Source: Rhodobacteraceae bacterium UBA2776 (GTDB lineage Bacteria > Pseudomonadota > Alphaproteobacteria > Rhodobacterales > Rhodobacteraceae). From it: 8,997 nucleotides of DNA. Positions 1 to 5,700 of this stretch are shown here, piece by piece. Under the pieces are notes generated by a model. It searched no databases. It saw only the letters and a program-made list of their open reading frames with translations, and was not told where the DNA came from. How positions within the stretch are numbered: the stretch's first letter is position 1; the number at the start of each line of letters is the position of its first letter. Position numbers and translations under genes: made by a program. The stretch is taken from positions 1 to 8,997 of the forward strand of contig DEIK01000037.1 in assembly GCA_002352425.1 (NCBI GenBank), read 5' to 3'.

Positions 1-701
1 CGCCCGTCAGATTTCAGGCTTAGCGGGGCGCCTTGCCAGTCCGTGATGACACCCCCGGCCGCCGTGACCACAGGCACCAGTGGCAGGTAGTCGTAGGGCT
101 CCAGATCAAAATCAATGCAGGCGTCTGCGTGCCCCATCGCCACCAACATATGCGGGTATCCATCATACCCCAGCCGTTGTTCACGGCCCGATGTGCACAG
201 GCGTTGAAACAAGGCAGGGTCAGCAAGTGCGATCTTGTTGCCCTCATTGATGTATAGATAGGCGTCCGCCAGATCGGTGACGTTTGAGGTGGCAAGGCGC
301 GCGCCATTCAGGAAAGCGCCATCAGGGCTGCCTGTGAAAACCTCATCCAGCTCCGGCATCCGCACCACGCCGATCTGTGGGGCGCCGTCCTGCAGCAGGG
401 CAACCAACATGCTGTAGAGCGGCATCCCAGAAATGAAGGAACGGGTGCCGTCAATGGGGTCGATTATCCACAACCATTCGCCGCCCTTATCACTGTGGCC
501 ATATTCTTCGCCCAGAATTGAGTGATCGGGAAAGCGGTCGGCCAAGGCGTCGCGGATATACTGCTCGCAGGTCTGGTCTGCCACGGTCACCGGGCTGTCG
601 TCGCCTTTGTGCAAGATGTCGAGCTTTTGACGAAAGAATTGTTTGGGGATGGCCTCGGCTTGGCCAGTGATTGCGAGGATGGTTTCCAGATAGCCTTGCA
701 T
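1..701 (-). CDS. Inositol monophosphatase / histidinol-phosphatase (HisN-type) family protein, C-terminus cut by window edge
   Basis: A Mg2+-dependent, Li+-sensitive-type phosphomonoesterase of the inositol monophosphatase superfamily. Reading leftward from ATG at 701, 233 codons are open to the window edge; family members are about 255-270 residues, so roughly 25-35 residues are missing. Visible motifs: GEE at residues 64-66, the metal-binding DPIDGT at 81-86 (Asp81, Asp84, Thr86), and EPYDYLPLVPVV around 201-212, where Asp204 is the third metal ligand. The PYD form, rather than the PWD of SuhB-like enzymes, fits the histidinol-phosphatase-like subgroup. The start directly follows the TGA of the upstream regulator (TGAATG at 699-704), with a G-rich Shine-Dalgarno-like stretch in the end of that gene, so the two are probably translationally coupled. 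The true substrate could be histidinol phosphate, an inositol phosphate or another small phosphoester. Its place beside the regulator and opposite a kinase-containing operon makes a pathway-specific role possible, but that is inference. Confidence 0.9.
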   Translation of the reverse strand, partial: MQGYLETILAITGQAEAIPKQFFRQKLDILHKGDDSPVTVADQTCEQYIRDALADRFPDHSILGEEYGHSDKGGEWLWIIDPIDGTRSFISGMPLYSMLVALLQDGAPQIGVVRMPELDEVFTGSPDGAFLNGARLATSNVTDLADAYLYINEGNKIALADPALFQRLCTSGREQRLGYDGYPHMLVAMGHADACIDFDLEPYDYLPLVPVVTAAGGVITDWQGAPLSLKSDG

Positions 702-1502
702 TCAATGTTCCCCCCCGGTGGCCGCCATCACCAGCGAGATTTCGTTTTGCCCCAGCATTGTGGTGATGGCGTCGGAGGGGGGTGTTTCGGTGATCAAGAT
801 GTCAAAACTGGCCTGATCGGCAATCGCAATTGGCGCGCGGTGGCCGAATTTGGCGCTATCAGCTAAAACGATGCGTGTTTGGGCGCGTTTGGCGGCCTCG
901 TGCAGCAGGTCGGCTTCTTGCAAATCGTGCAGCATAAAGCCGACTTCGCTGTTGATCGCGCCAGCCGAGAACACCGCATATTGCACGTTAAACCGCCGGA
1001 TAAAGGCAATCGCGTCCTGGCCAAAAGCGCCGCCATCATGTTCACGCAATTCACCGCCTGCAAAAAACACACGGTTGTTGTTGCGACTGGCCAAGGTGCT
1101 GGCGACGGTCAGCGAATTGGTGACCACATATAGGTTATGATGGTTGCGCAGCGCTTGGGCGGCATAGGCCGAGGTCGAACCGATGTCGAGGAACAGCGAA
1201 TCCCCGTCATTGATCATTTCGGCCAGTTTGGCGGCCAGTTGGCGCTTGGCCGTGGCGTTCTCGCTCATGCGGGCCTGAAAGGGTTGTTCGGTCAGGGTCA
1301 GGTCTTCGGCCAGTAACACGCCACCATGCACCTTGCGAACCTGTGATTTGGCCTGCAACGCCTTAATGTTACGCCGAACTGTTTCATCTGAAACCCCCAG
1401 CCGCTGGGCGAGAAACCCGACGCGGCAGGAGCCACCCGCAAGGCGTAACTCCTTTAGAATTTCCTGTTCTCGGTGGTTCGATCGGGGGGCGTTTAGCTGC
1501 AT
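702..1502 (-). CDS. DeoR-family transcriptional regulator
   Basis: A 266-residue repressor-type regulator of normal DeoR-family length. The N-terminal DeoR helix-turn-helix covers about residues 10-63; the recognition segment is GVSDETVRRNIKAL (36-49), followed by the typical wing KVHGGV (57-62). The C-terminal DeoR sensor (ISOCOT-fold) domain covers about 78-250, with LDIGSTS (105-111), VVTNS (126-130), FFAGGELR (146-153) and ADSAKFG (214-220). In characterised members the DxGST loop and nearby residues bind phosphorylated sugars or related phospho-metabolites. The ATG at 1500-1502 is preceded by AAAAAGG with six bases of spacing. The gene is divergent from the amine transporter operon, so it probably controls that operon and itself. 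It abuts the phosphatase gene downstream. The effector is unknown; a phosphorylated product of the kinase in the divergent operon is a reasonable guess. Confidence 0.93.
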   Translation of the reverse strand: MQLNAPRSNHREQEILKELRLAGGSCRVGFLAQRLGVSDETVRRNIKALQAKSQVRKVHGGVLLAEDLTLTEQPFQARMSENATAKRQLAAKLAEMINDGDSLFLDIGSTSAYAAQALRNHHNLYVVTNSLTVASTLASRNNNRVFFAGGELREHDGGAFGQDAIAFIRRFNVQYAVFSAGAINSEVGFMLHDLQEADLLHEAAKRAQTRIVLADSAKFGHRAPIAIADQASFDILITETPPSDAITTMLGQNEISLVMAATGGEH

Positions 1503-1528
1503 TTTGTGCCTTTTTCTGGGCCAGTGTG

Positions 1529-1549
1529 TTGCGCTAAGCTACGGCGCAA
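1529..1549. promoter_or_regulatory. Inverted repeat TTGCGC-N9-GCGCAA, candidate DeoR operator
   Basis: Perfect 6-bp arms at 1529-1534 and 1544-1549 are separated by nine bases. The repeat's centre coincides with the -10 hexamer of the best leftward promoter candidate, where a bound repressor would block transcription of the regulator gene. The sequence symmetry is seen directly; its use by the DeoR-family protein is inference. Confidence 0.35.
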
Positions 1550-1564
1550 AACCTCAAAAGCCAA
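1536..1564 (-). promoter_or_regulatory. Candidate sigma-70 promoter for the regulator-phosphatase unit
   Basis: On the minus strand, TTGGCT (plus-strand positions 1559-1564) and TAGCTT (1536-1541) are separated by exactly 17 bases. The match to the -35 consensus is fair (four of six) and to the -10 poor (three of six). Transcription would begin near 1529, leaving about a 27-base leader with an AAAAAGG ribosome-binding site before the start at 1502. It is the best candidate found by eye, not a strong promoter. Confidence 0.3.
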
Positions 1565-1594
1565 CGGAAAACCAAAATAAACCCACAAAAATAT

Positions 1595-1609
1595 GTCAAA
1601 AATGTTGAC
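1595..1609. promoter_or_regulatory. Inverted repeat GTCAA-N5-TTGAC, candidate regulator site
   Basis: Perfect 5-bp arms at 1595-1599 and 1605-1609 are separated by five bases, AAATG. Each arm reads TTGAC on one strand, so the site could be a protein-binding palindrome or could supply -35-like elements in either direction. It lies about 75-90 bp upstream of the transporter start codon, where an operator for that operon would be expected. A 5-bp repeat can arise by chance. Confidence 0.3.
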
Positions 1610-1671
1610 GGATGCGGGTTTAACGCCCACGCTTGCCTCAAGGCGGGGCGAATCCCGTCACAAAAAAACAT

Positions 1672-1676
1672 GGAGG
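1672..1676 (+). promoter_or_regulatory. Strong ribosome-binding site that fixes the binding-protein start
   Basis: GGAGG with six bases of spacing to ATG at 1683-1685. An in-frame ATG at 1593 would add 30 residues, but it lacks such a site, falls inside the 1595-1609 palindrome region, and would bury the signal peptide. The 1683 start is therefore preferred. Confidence 0.85.
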
Positions 1677-1682
1677 TGCCCG

Positions 1683-2633
1683 ATGAGGCATATTATGAAA
1701 AGCGCCCTGATGGGGGCCGCCGTTGGCGTTTTTGCTGCCACGGCATCACTGGCGGATGTCGAATCTGCTGATCCATTGAAACTGACGTTGCATGACTGGT
1801 CCGGCCAGTTGATCAACACCCAAATTATGGGCGCTGTGCTGGAAGAAGCCGGCTATAACATCGAATATGTCCAAGCCGATTACATCGCGCAATTTGCGGG
1901 CTTGAAAACGGGTGATCTGACGCTGGCGATGGAGATCTGGGCCACCACGGGCCAAGAAGCACTGGACGAAGCTGTTGGTACGGGCAACGTCGAAAATGTT
2001 GGCGAAACCGGTCTGCAAGCGATCGAGGAGTGGTGGTATCCGCTCTATATGAAAGAGCGTTGCCCGGGTCTGCCGGATTGGCAGGCGCTGAAGGCTTGCT
2101 CAGCCGAATTTGCCACCGCTGAAACTGCGCCTAAAGGGCGTTATGTTGGTGGACCTGTTACATGGGGCGGGTTTGACGAGGAACGAGTCGAAGCCTTGGG
2201 GCTGGATTTTGAAGTGGTCCACGCGGGCACGGATGCTGCGTTGTTTGCTGAACTTGAGTCCGCTTATCAGCGCGAAGCACCGGTCATCCTGTGGGTTTAC
2301 GTACCACACTGGGCACCTGCCAAATTCGATGGCGAGTTCGTGGAATTCCCACCCTATTCGGCGGAATGCTATGCAGATGCGGCGGTCGGTGTGAACCCAG
2401 ACAAAACCCATGACTGCGGCAAACCGCGTGGCCCGATTTGGAAGGCTGCATGGTCCGGTATGAAAGACAAATGGCCCGGCGCGCATAAGATCGTTGAAGC
2501 CTACACCCTGACCAACGAAGAGATGAGCGCCATGGTTGGCGACGTTGATCTGGATGGCAAAACCATTGACGATGTGGTCGATGCATGGATGGACGCCAAC
2601 GAGGCCCGCTGGCAGGGCTGGATCGCGCAGTAA
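1683..2633 (+). CDS. ABC transporter periplasmic substrate-binding protein, glycine betaine/proline (ProX/OpuAC) type
   Basis: A 316-residue secreted binding protein that captures a quaternary or methylated amine and hands it to the permease. It begins with a Sec signal peptide: charged MRHIMK, a hydrophobic core at about residues 8-21, and likely cleavage after SLA at residue 24. The remainder fits the OpuAC fold. The C-terminal VDAWMDANEARWQGW resembles the end of E. coli ProX, and WVYVPHW (204-210) matches the ProX segment containing YTWTPYW. Trp39, Trp86, Trp117, Trp118, Trp204 and Trp210 are candidates for the aromatic cage that binds trimethylammonium groups in this family. Four cysteines (127, 139, 229, 245) could form two disulfides. 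It is first in the operon; a GC-rich hairpin follows in the 73-bp gap before the ATPase gene. The ligand is not determined: glycine betaine, TMAO, choline, carnitine and dimethylglycine are all possible. It resembles ProX more than the choline-specific ChoX, from memory only. Confidence 0.9.
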   Translation: MRHIMKSALMGAAVGVFAATASLADVESADPLKLTLHDWSGQLINTQIMGAVLEEAGYNIEYVQADYIAQFAGLKTGDLTLAMEIWATTGQEALDEAVGTGNVENVGETGLQAIEEWWYPLYMKERCPGLPDWQALKACSAEFATAETAPKGRYVGGPVTWGGFDEERVEALGLDFEVVHAGTDAALFAELESAYQREAPVILWVYVPHWAPAKFDGEFVEFPPYSAECYADAAVGVNPDKTHDCGKPRGPIWKAAWSGMKDKWPGAHKIVEAYTLTNEEMSAMVGDVDLDGKTIDDVVDAWMDANEARWQGWIAQ

Positions 2634-2655
2634 CCTTCCTACAGTAACAATACAT

Positions 2656-2680
2656 GCGGGGCCGGATATTTCGGCCCCGC
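2656..2680 (+). terminator. GC-rich stem-loop after the binding-protein gene (attenuating terminator or mRNA stabiliser)
   Basis: GCGGGGCCG (2656-2664) pairs perfectly with CGGCCCCGC (2672-2680) around a seven-base loop, GATATTT. No T-run follows at once; the nearest, TTTTT, is at 2700-2704, so this is not a textbook intrinsic terminator. Hairpins at this place in binding-protein-first ABC operons commonly protect the upstream message or cause partial termination, giving more binding protein than membrane components. The stem is certain; the function is inferred. Confidence 0.5.
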
Positions 2681-2706
2681 CAGACCATGAATACAGGCCT
2701 TTTTGA

Positions 2707-3714
2707 ATGACCAAACCCACCAAACTTGTCTGCAATGCGTTGTGGAAAATCTACGGCAGCAATACGGGCGGCCTGAGTTTTCCACCGGCACAAGAGGATC
2801 TGGATCGGCGTGGATTGATAGGGGCTGTGCAACAGGTTTCGCTGGGTATCCATGAGGGCGAGATTTTCGTTATTATGGGGCTTTCGGGGTCAGGGAAATC
2901 GACCTTGGTGCGCTTGCTGTCTGGGCTGATTGAGCCCTCATCGGGCGAATTGCTGTTTGACGGTCAGGACATGCTCAAAATGTCCGAGCGCGATTTGATC
3001 GAAATCCGCCGCCACAAGATGGGCATGGTGTTTCAACATTTCGCCCTGTTGCCACATCTAACGGTTTTGCAAAATGTCGCTTTTCCGCTGACCATTCAGG
3101 GTCAATCCAAGGGACAGGCCGAGACCCGCGCCCAAGAGGTGATTGAGCTGGTTGGCCTGAAAGGGCGCGAGGGGTATTTCCCGCGCGAACTCTCTGGTGG
3201 GCAACAGCAACGGGTCGGGATTGCGCGTTCATTGGCGGTGGAACCTGAGCTGTGGTTTTTGGATGAGCCATTCTCGGCGCTTGACCCGTTGATCCGGCGC
3301 GAGATGCAGGATGAATTCCTGCGCCTGCAAGCGATGTTGAAAAAGACCATCGTGTTCATCACCCATGATTTTGACGAGGCCATTCGTCTGGCTGACCGCA
3401 TTGCCATCATGAAGGATGGTGCCGTCATTCAGGTGGCGACGCCCGAAGAATTGGTGCTGTCTCCAGCCACAGAATACGTCGAAGAATTCACCCGCCATGT
3501 GCCGCGTGACAAGGTGTTGTCGGTTGGGGCGGTGATGGTCAAGGGCGCTTCTGGAACAGGGGACGGCATTTCCGTCCATGCCAAAATCGCCGAGGTCGCC
3601 AGTTTGGTGGTTGAGGCGGGTACACCGCTCAAAGTGGTTGATGACAACGGCCAAACGCTGGGTGCGGTTGACGCGCAATCGGTGATCAATGTGTTGATCG
3701 GCAAGGGGGGCTGA
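2707..3714 (+). CDS. ABC transporter ATP-binding protein, glycine betaine/proline (OpuAA/ProV) type
   Basis: A 335-residue cytoplasmic ATPase that powers the adjacent permease. All nucleotide-binding motifs are intact: Walker A GLSGSGKST (58-66), Q-loop Gln110 in VFQHF, signature LSGGQ (162-166), Walker B LFLDEP-like WFLDEP with Asp186 and Glu187, and H-loop His220 in THDFDEA. The N-terminal segment before Walker A, including the insertion around residues 20-37, is typical of the OpuAA/ProV subfamily. ProV and OpuAA are about 400 residues and end in two CBS domains. Here only about 85-90 residues follow the ATPase core, with one recognisable CBS-like half (PLKVVDDNGQTLGAVDA) near the end, so the regulatory tail is shortened or degenerate. 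The ATG at 2707 has only a weak upstream CAGG, consistent with lower expression than the binding protein. The gene's TGA is immediately followed by the permease ATG. Confidence 0.94.
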   Translation: MTKPTKLVCNALWKIYGSNTGGLSFPPAQEDLDRRGLIGAVQQVSLGIHEGEIFVIMGLSGSGKSTLVRLLSGLIEPSSGELLFDGQDMLKMSERDLIEIRRHKMGMVFQHFALLPHLTVLQNVAFPLTIQGQSKGQAETRAQEVIELVGLKGREGYFPRELSGGQQQRVGIARSLAVEPELWFLDEPFSALDPLIRREMQDEFLRLQAMLKKTIVFITHDFDEAIRLADRIAIMKDGAVIQVATPEELVLSPATEYVEEFTRHVPRDKVLSVGAVMVKGASGTGDGISVHAKIAEVASLVVEAGTPLKVVDDNGQTLGAVDAQSVINVLIGKGG

Positions 3715-5700
3715 ATGACGCGCCTGACCCCCAATGCCTTGATCTGGATTGGCCTGTTTTGCCTGACATGGCTGTTTGCCCAATTTGGCCGCGACTGGTT
3801 TGCGGCGATGGGTCTGGGCTGGGCTATGGACTACCCAGACGCATGGGTTATCCCGATTAAGGACAGCATATCGGCGGCTATGAAATGGCTGGTCGAGGAG
3901 GCGACGTTTGGGGTGTTCACCTTCACCGAATTCACCCGTGGTATCAGCTGGGTGATTGAACAGCCCTATAATTTGGCCCGCGCCTTGTTGGCCGAGGGGT
4001 TCATGGACGGGATCGGCCGGCGAGCCGAACAAATCCTGCCGCCGTTTAGCTGGATCGCGGTTACGGCGGGGGTCGTTGCGCTGGGGCATTACGCGCGTGA
4101 CTGGTTGCTGGCGGCGATCGTAGGTGCTGCGTTCCTTTATCTGGCGATATTCGGCCAATGGGAAAGCGCTATGGTGACGCTGGCATCTGTCGTGATTGCG
4201 GTGCCGATTGGCGTCACGGGGGGGTTGATGTTGGGTATCACCGCCTATCGTCATGCGTCGTTTGAACGGGTGCTAAAACCCGTTTTGGACCTGATGCAGA
4301 CCATCCCGATTTTTGCCTACCTCGTGCCGATCTTGTTCATGTTCGGCTTTGGTCCCGTTTCGGCGCTGGTTGCAACGGTGATCTATGCAATGCCGCCGAT
4401 GGTGCGGATCACCACGATGGCGCTGCACGCGGTCGATCCCGAGATCAAGGATTTTGGAAAAATGTCCGGCTGCACGCGCCGCCAGATGACATGGCGCATT
4501 CTGGTCCCTGCCGCGCAGCGCAGCCTGATGGTTGGCGTCAACCAAGTGATCATGTTGTCGCTGAATATGGTGATCATCGCCAGTATGATCGGGGCTGGTG
4601 GTTTGGGCTTTGATGTGCTGTCATCCTTGCGCCGTTTGGACATTGGTGGCGGGTTTGAGGCGGGCATCGCTATCGTCATTCTGGCTGTGGCGATTGACCG
4701 TTTGTCTCAAGCCTTTGCCACCCGAACAACGCATCCGCCCCGCGATGGATCATGGGTGAAACGCCATCCGCGCAGCACTACCGTGTTGGTGATTTTGGTG
4801 CTGGCCTTTGTGATTGGTCAATTCATTCCGGGTTTCCAAACCTATCCCGAGGAAGCATTCCTAACCACGGGCGATTTTTGGGACAACGGGGTGAAATACC
4901 TGAACATCAATTACTACGATGCCCTTGAAGCGGTTAAAATCTTCTTTTTGTCGAACTTTCTTTTGCCCATCAAACGCTTCTTTTTGGGGATTCCTTGGCC
5001 TTGGGCCATCTTGATGGTCACGGTGATCGGATGGCAGTTCGGCGGCTGGAAACTGGCCTTGATGAACATCTTGATGGCGGGGTTTATCGTCTCCACTGGC
5101 ATGTGGGAAAAGGCGATGATCACGGTTTACCTTTGTGGCTCCTCCGTGGTGATTGCCAGTGTGATCGGCATTCCCTTAGGCGTACTAGCGGCGGTGAATG
5201 CGCGGGCAGGCAGCGTCATTGGTGTGTTGATAGATACGCTGCAAACCCTGCCGAGCTTCGTCTACCTAATCCCCGTCGTGATGCTGTTTCGCATCGGTGA
5301 TTTCACCGCCATGGTGGCGATCGTGCTTTATGCCGTCGTGCCAGCTGTGCGCTATGCGGCGCATGGCGTGCGCTCGGTCAGCCCGGAAATGATCGAGGCC
5401 GGGGTGGTTTCGGGCTGTACCAAACGCCAATTGTTGACGCGTATTCGTCTGCCCTTGGCGTTACCCGAAATCCTGCTGGGGTTAAATCAAACCATCATGT
5501 TGGCGCTGTCTATGCTGGTGATCACGGCGCTGGTGGGCACCCGCGATCTGGGGCAAGAGGTCTATATCGCACTGACCAAGGCCGACACCGGGCGCGGATT
5601 GGTGGCGGGGTTCGCCATTGCCTTCATTGCAATAATTGCCGACAGAGTCATATCAGCCAGCGCTCAAAAAGCGCGGATCAGATATGGATTGGAGGCCTAA
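3715..5700 (+). CDS. ABC transporter permease with two fused transmembrane domains, glycine betaine/proline (ProW/OpuAB) type
   Basis: A 661-residue inner-membrane protein that forms the whole translocation pore in one chain; ordinary ProW/OpuAB permeases have one domain in about 280-350 residues. Two BPD_transp_1 domains are visible. In the first, helices such as VLDLMQTIPIFAYLVPILFM lead to an EAA-type coupling motif near Glu243 (VDPEIKDFGKMSGCTRRQ) and end in MIGAGGLG. In the second, LIDTLQTLPSFVYLIPVVML leads to the matching motif near Glu558 (VSPEMIEAGVVSGCTKRQ) and ends in LVGTRDLG. The two EAA motifs lie 315 residues apart, so the halves are near-equal tandem copies. About fifteen or sixteen hydrophobic segments are present by eye. 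It starts directly after the ATPase stop (TGAATG) with AAGGGGGG upstream, and its TAA abuts the kinase ATG. Fused permeases of this kind occur in Roseobacter-group TMAO and betaine transporters, which fits but does not fix the substrate. Confidence 0.93.
   Translation: MTRLTPNALIWIGLFCLTWLFAQFGRDWFAAMGLGWAMDYPDAWVIPIKDSISAAMKWLVEEATFGVFTFTEFTRGISWVIEQPYNLARALLAEGFMDGIGRRAEQILPPFSWIAVTAGVVALGHYARDWLLAAIVGAAFLYLAIFGQWESAMVTLASVVIAVPIGVTGGLMLGITAYRHASFERVLKPVLDLMQTIPIFAYLVPILFMFGFGPVSALVATVIYAMPPMVRITTMALHAVDPEIKDFGKMSGCTRRQMTWRILVPAAQRSLMVGVNQVIMLSLNMVIIASMIGAGGLGFDVLSSLRRLDIGGGFEAGIAIVILAVAIDRLSQAFATRTTHPPRDGSWVKRHPRSTTVLVILVLAFVIGQFIPGFQTYPEEAFLTTGDFWDNGVKYLNINYYDALEAVKIFFLSNFLLPIKRFFLGIPWPWAILMVTVIGWQFGGWKLALMNILMAGFIVSTGMWEKAMITVYLCGSSVVIASVIGIPLGVLAAVNARAGSVIGVLIDTLQTLPSFVYLIPVVMLFRIGDFTAMVAIVLYAVVPAVRYAAHGVRSVSPEMIEAGVVSGCTKRQLLTRIRLPLALPEILLGLNQTIMLALSMLVITALVGTRDLGQEVYIALTKADTGRGLVAGFAIAFIAIIADRVISASAQKARIRYGLEA
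5691..5695 (+). promoter_or_regulatory. Ribosome-binding site for the kinase, inside the permease 3' end
   Basis: GGAGG with five bases of spacing to the ATG at 5701. It lies within the last codons of the permease, and the stop TAA (5698-5700) directly precedes the start. This supports coupled translation and makes the kinase a deliberate part of the transporter operon. Confidence 0.75.

Larger units (their letters stand above)
1503..1682. promoter_or_regulatory. Divergent intergenic control region
   Basis: These 180 bp lie between the leftward regulator gene and the rightward transporter operon and must hold the promoters of both. They contain two inverted repeats (1529-1549 and 1595-1609), a candidate leftward promoter (1536-1564) and an A-rich stretch at 1548-1602 with A-tracts roughly every ten to twelve bases. 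The transporter leader ends in a strong GGAGG. A possible leader hairpin at 1624-1650 pairs CGCCC with GGGCG around an inner GCC/GGC stem, but it has a large internal loop and is weak. I could not find a convincing sigma-70 promoter for the rightward direction: the TTGACG at 1605-1610 has no good -10 at the right distance. No small gene is evident here. Confidence 0.7.

Noticed and set aside
1333..1608. Small plus-strand frame crossing the regulator start and intergenic region
   Set aside because: It is mostly antisense to the conserved helix-turn-helix coding region and has no ribosome-binding site or known motif.
1605..1633. Rightward sigma-70 promoter with TTGACG as -35
   Set aside because: At 16-18 bases downstream there is no hexamer resembling TATAAT, so the promoter call is not supported.
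1593..1682. Thirty-residue N-terminal extension of the binding protein from ATG at 1593
   Set aside because: It has no good ribosome-binding site and would place the signal peptide internally; GGAGG before 1683 gives a normal signal peptide start.
2100..2853. Overlapping minus-strand frames over the binding-protein gene and ATPase start
   Set aside because: They run through a well-supported binding-protein gene and the hairpin gap, and have no family resemblance.
3229..4254. Long minus-strand open frame of 341 codons
   Set aside because: It is antisense to the ATPase and permease genes, has shadow-like composition rich in His, Arg and Gln, and shows no domain.
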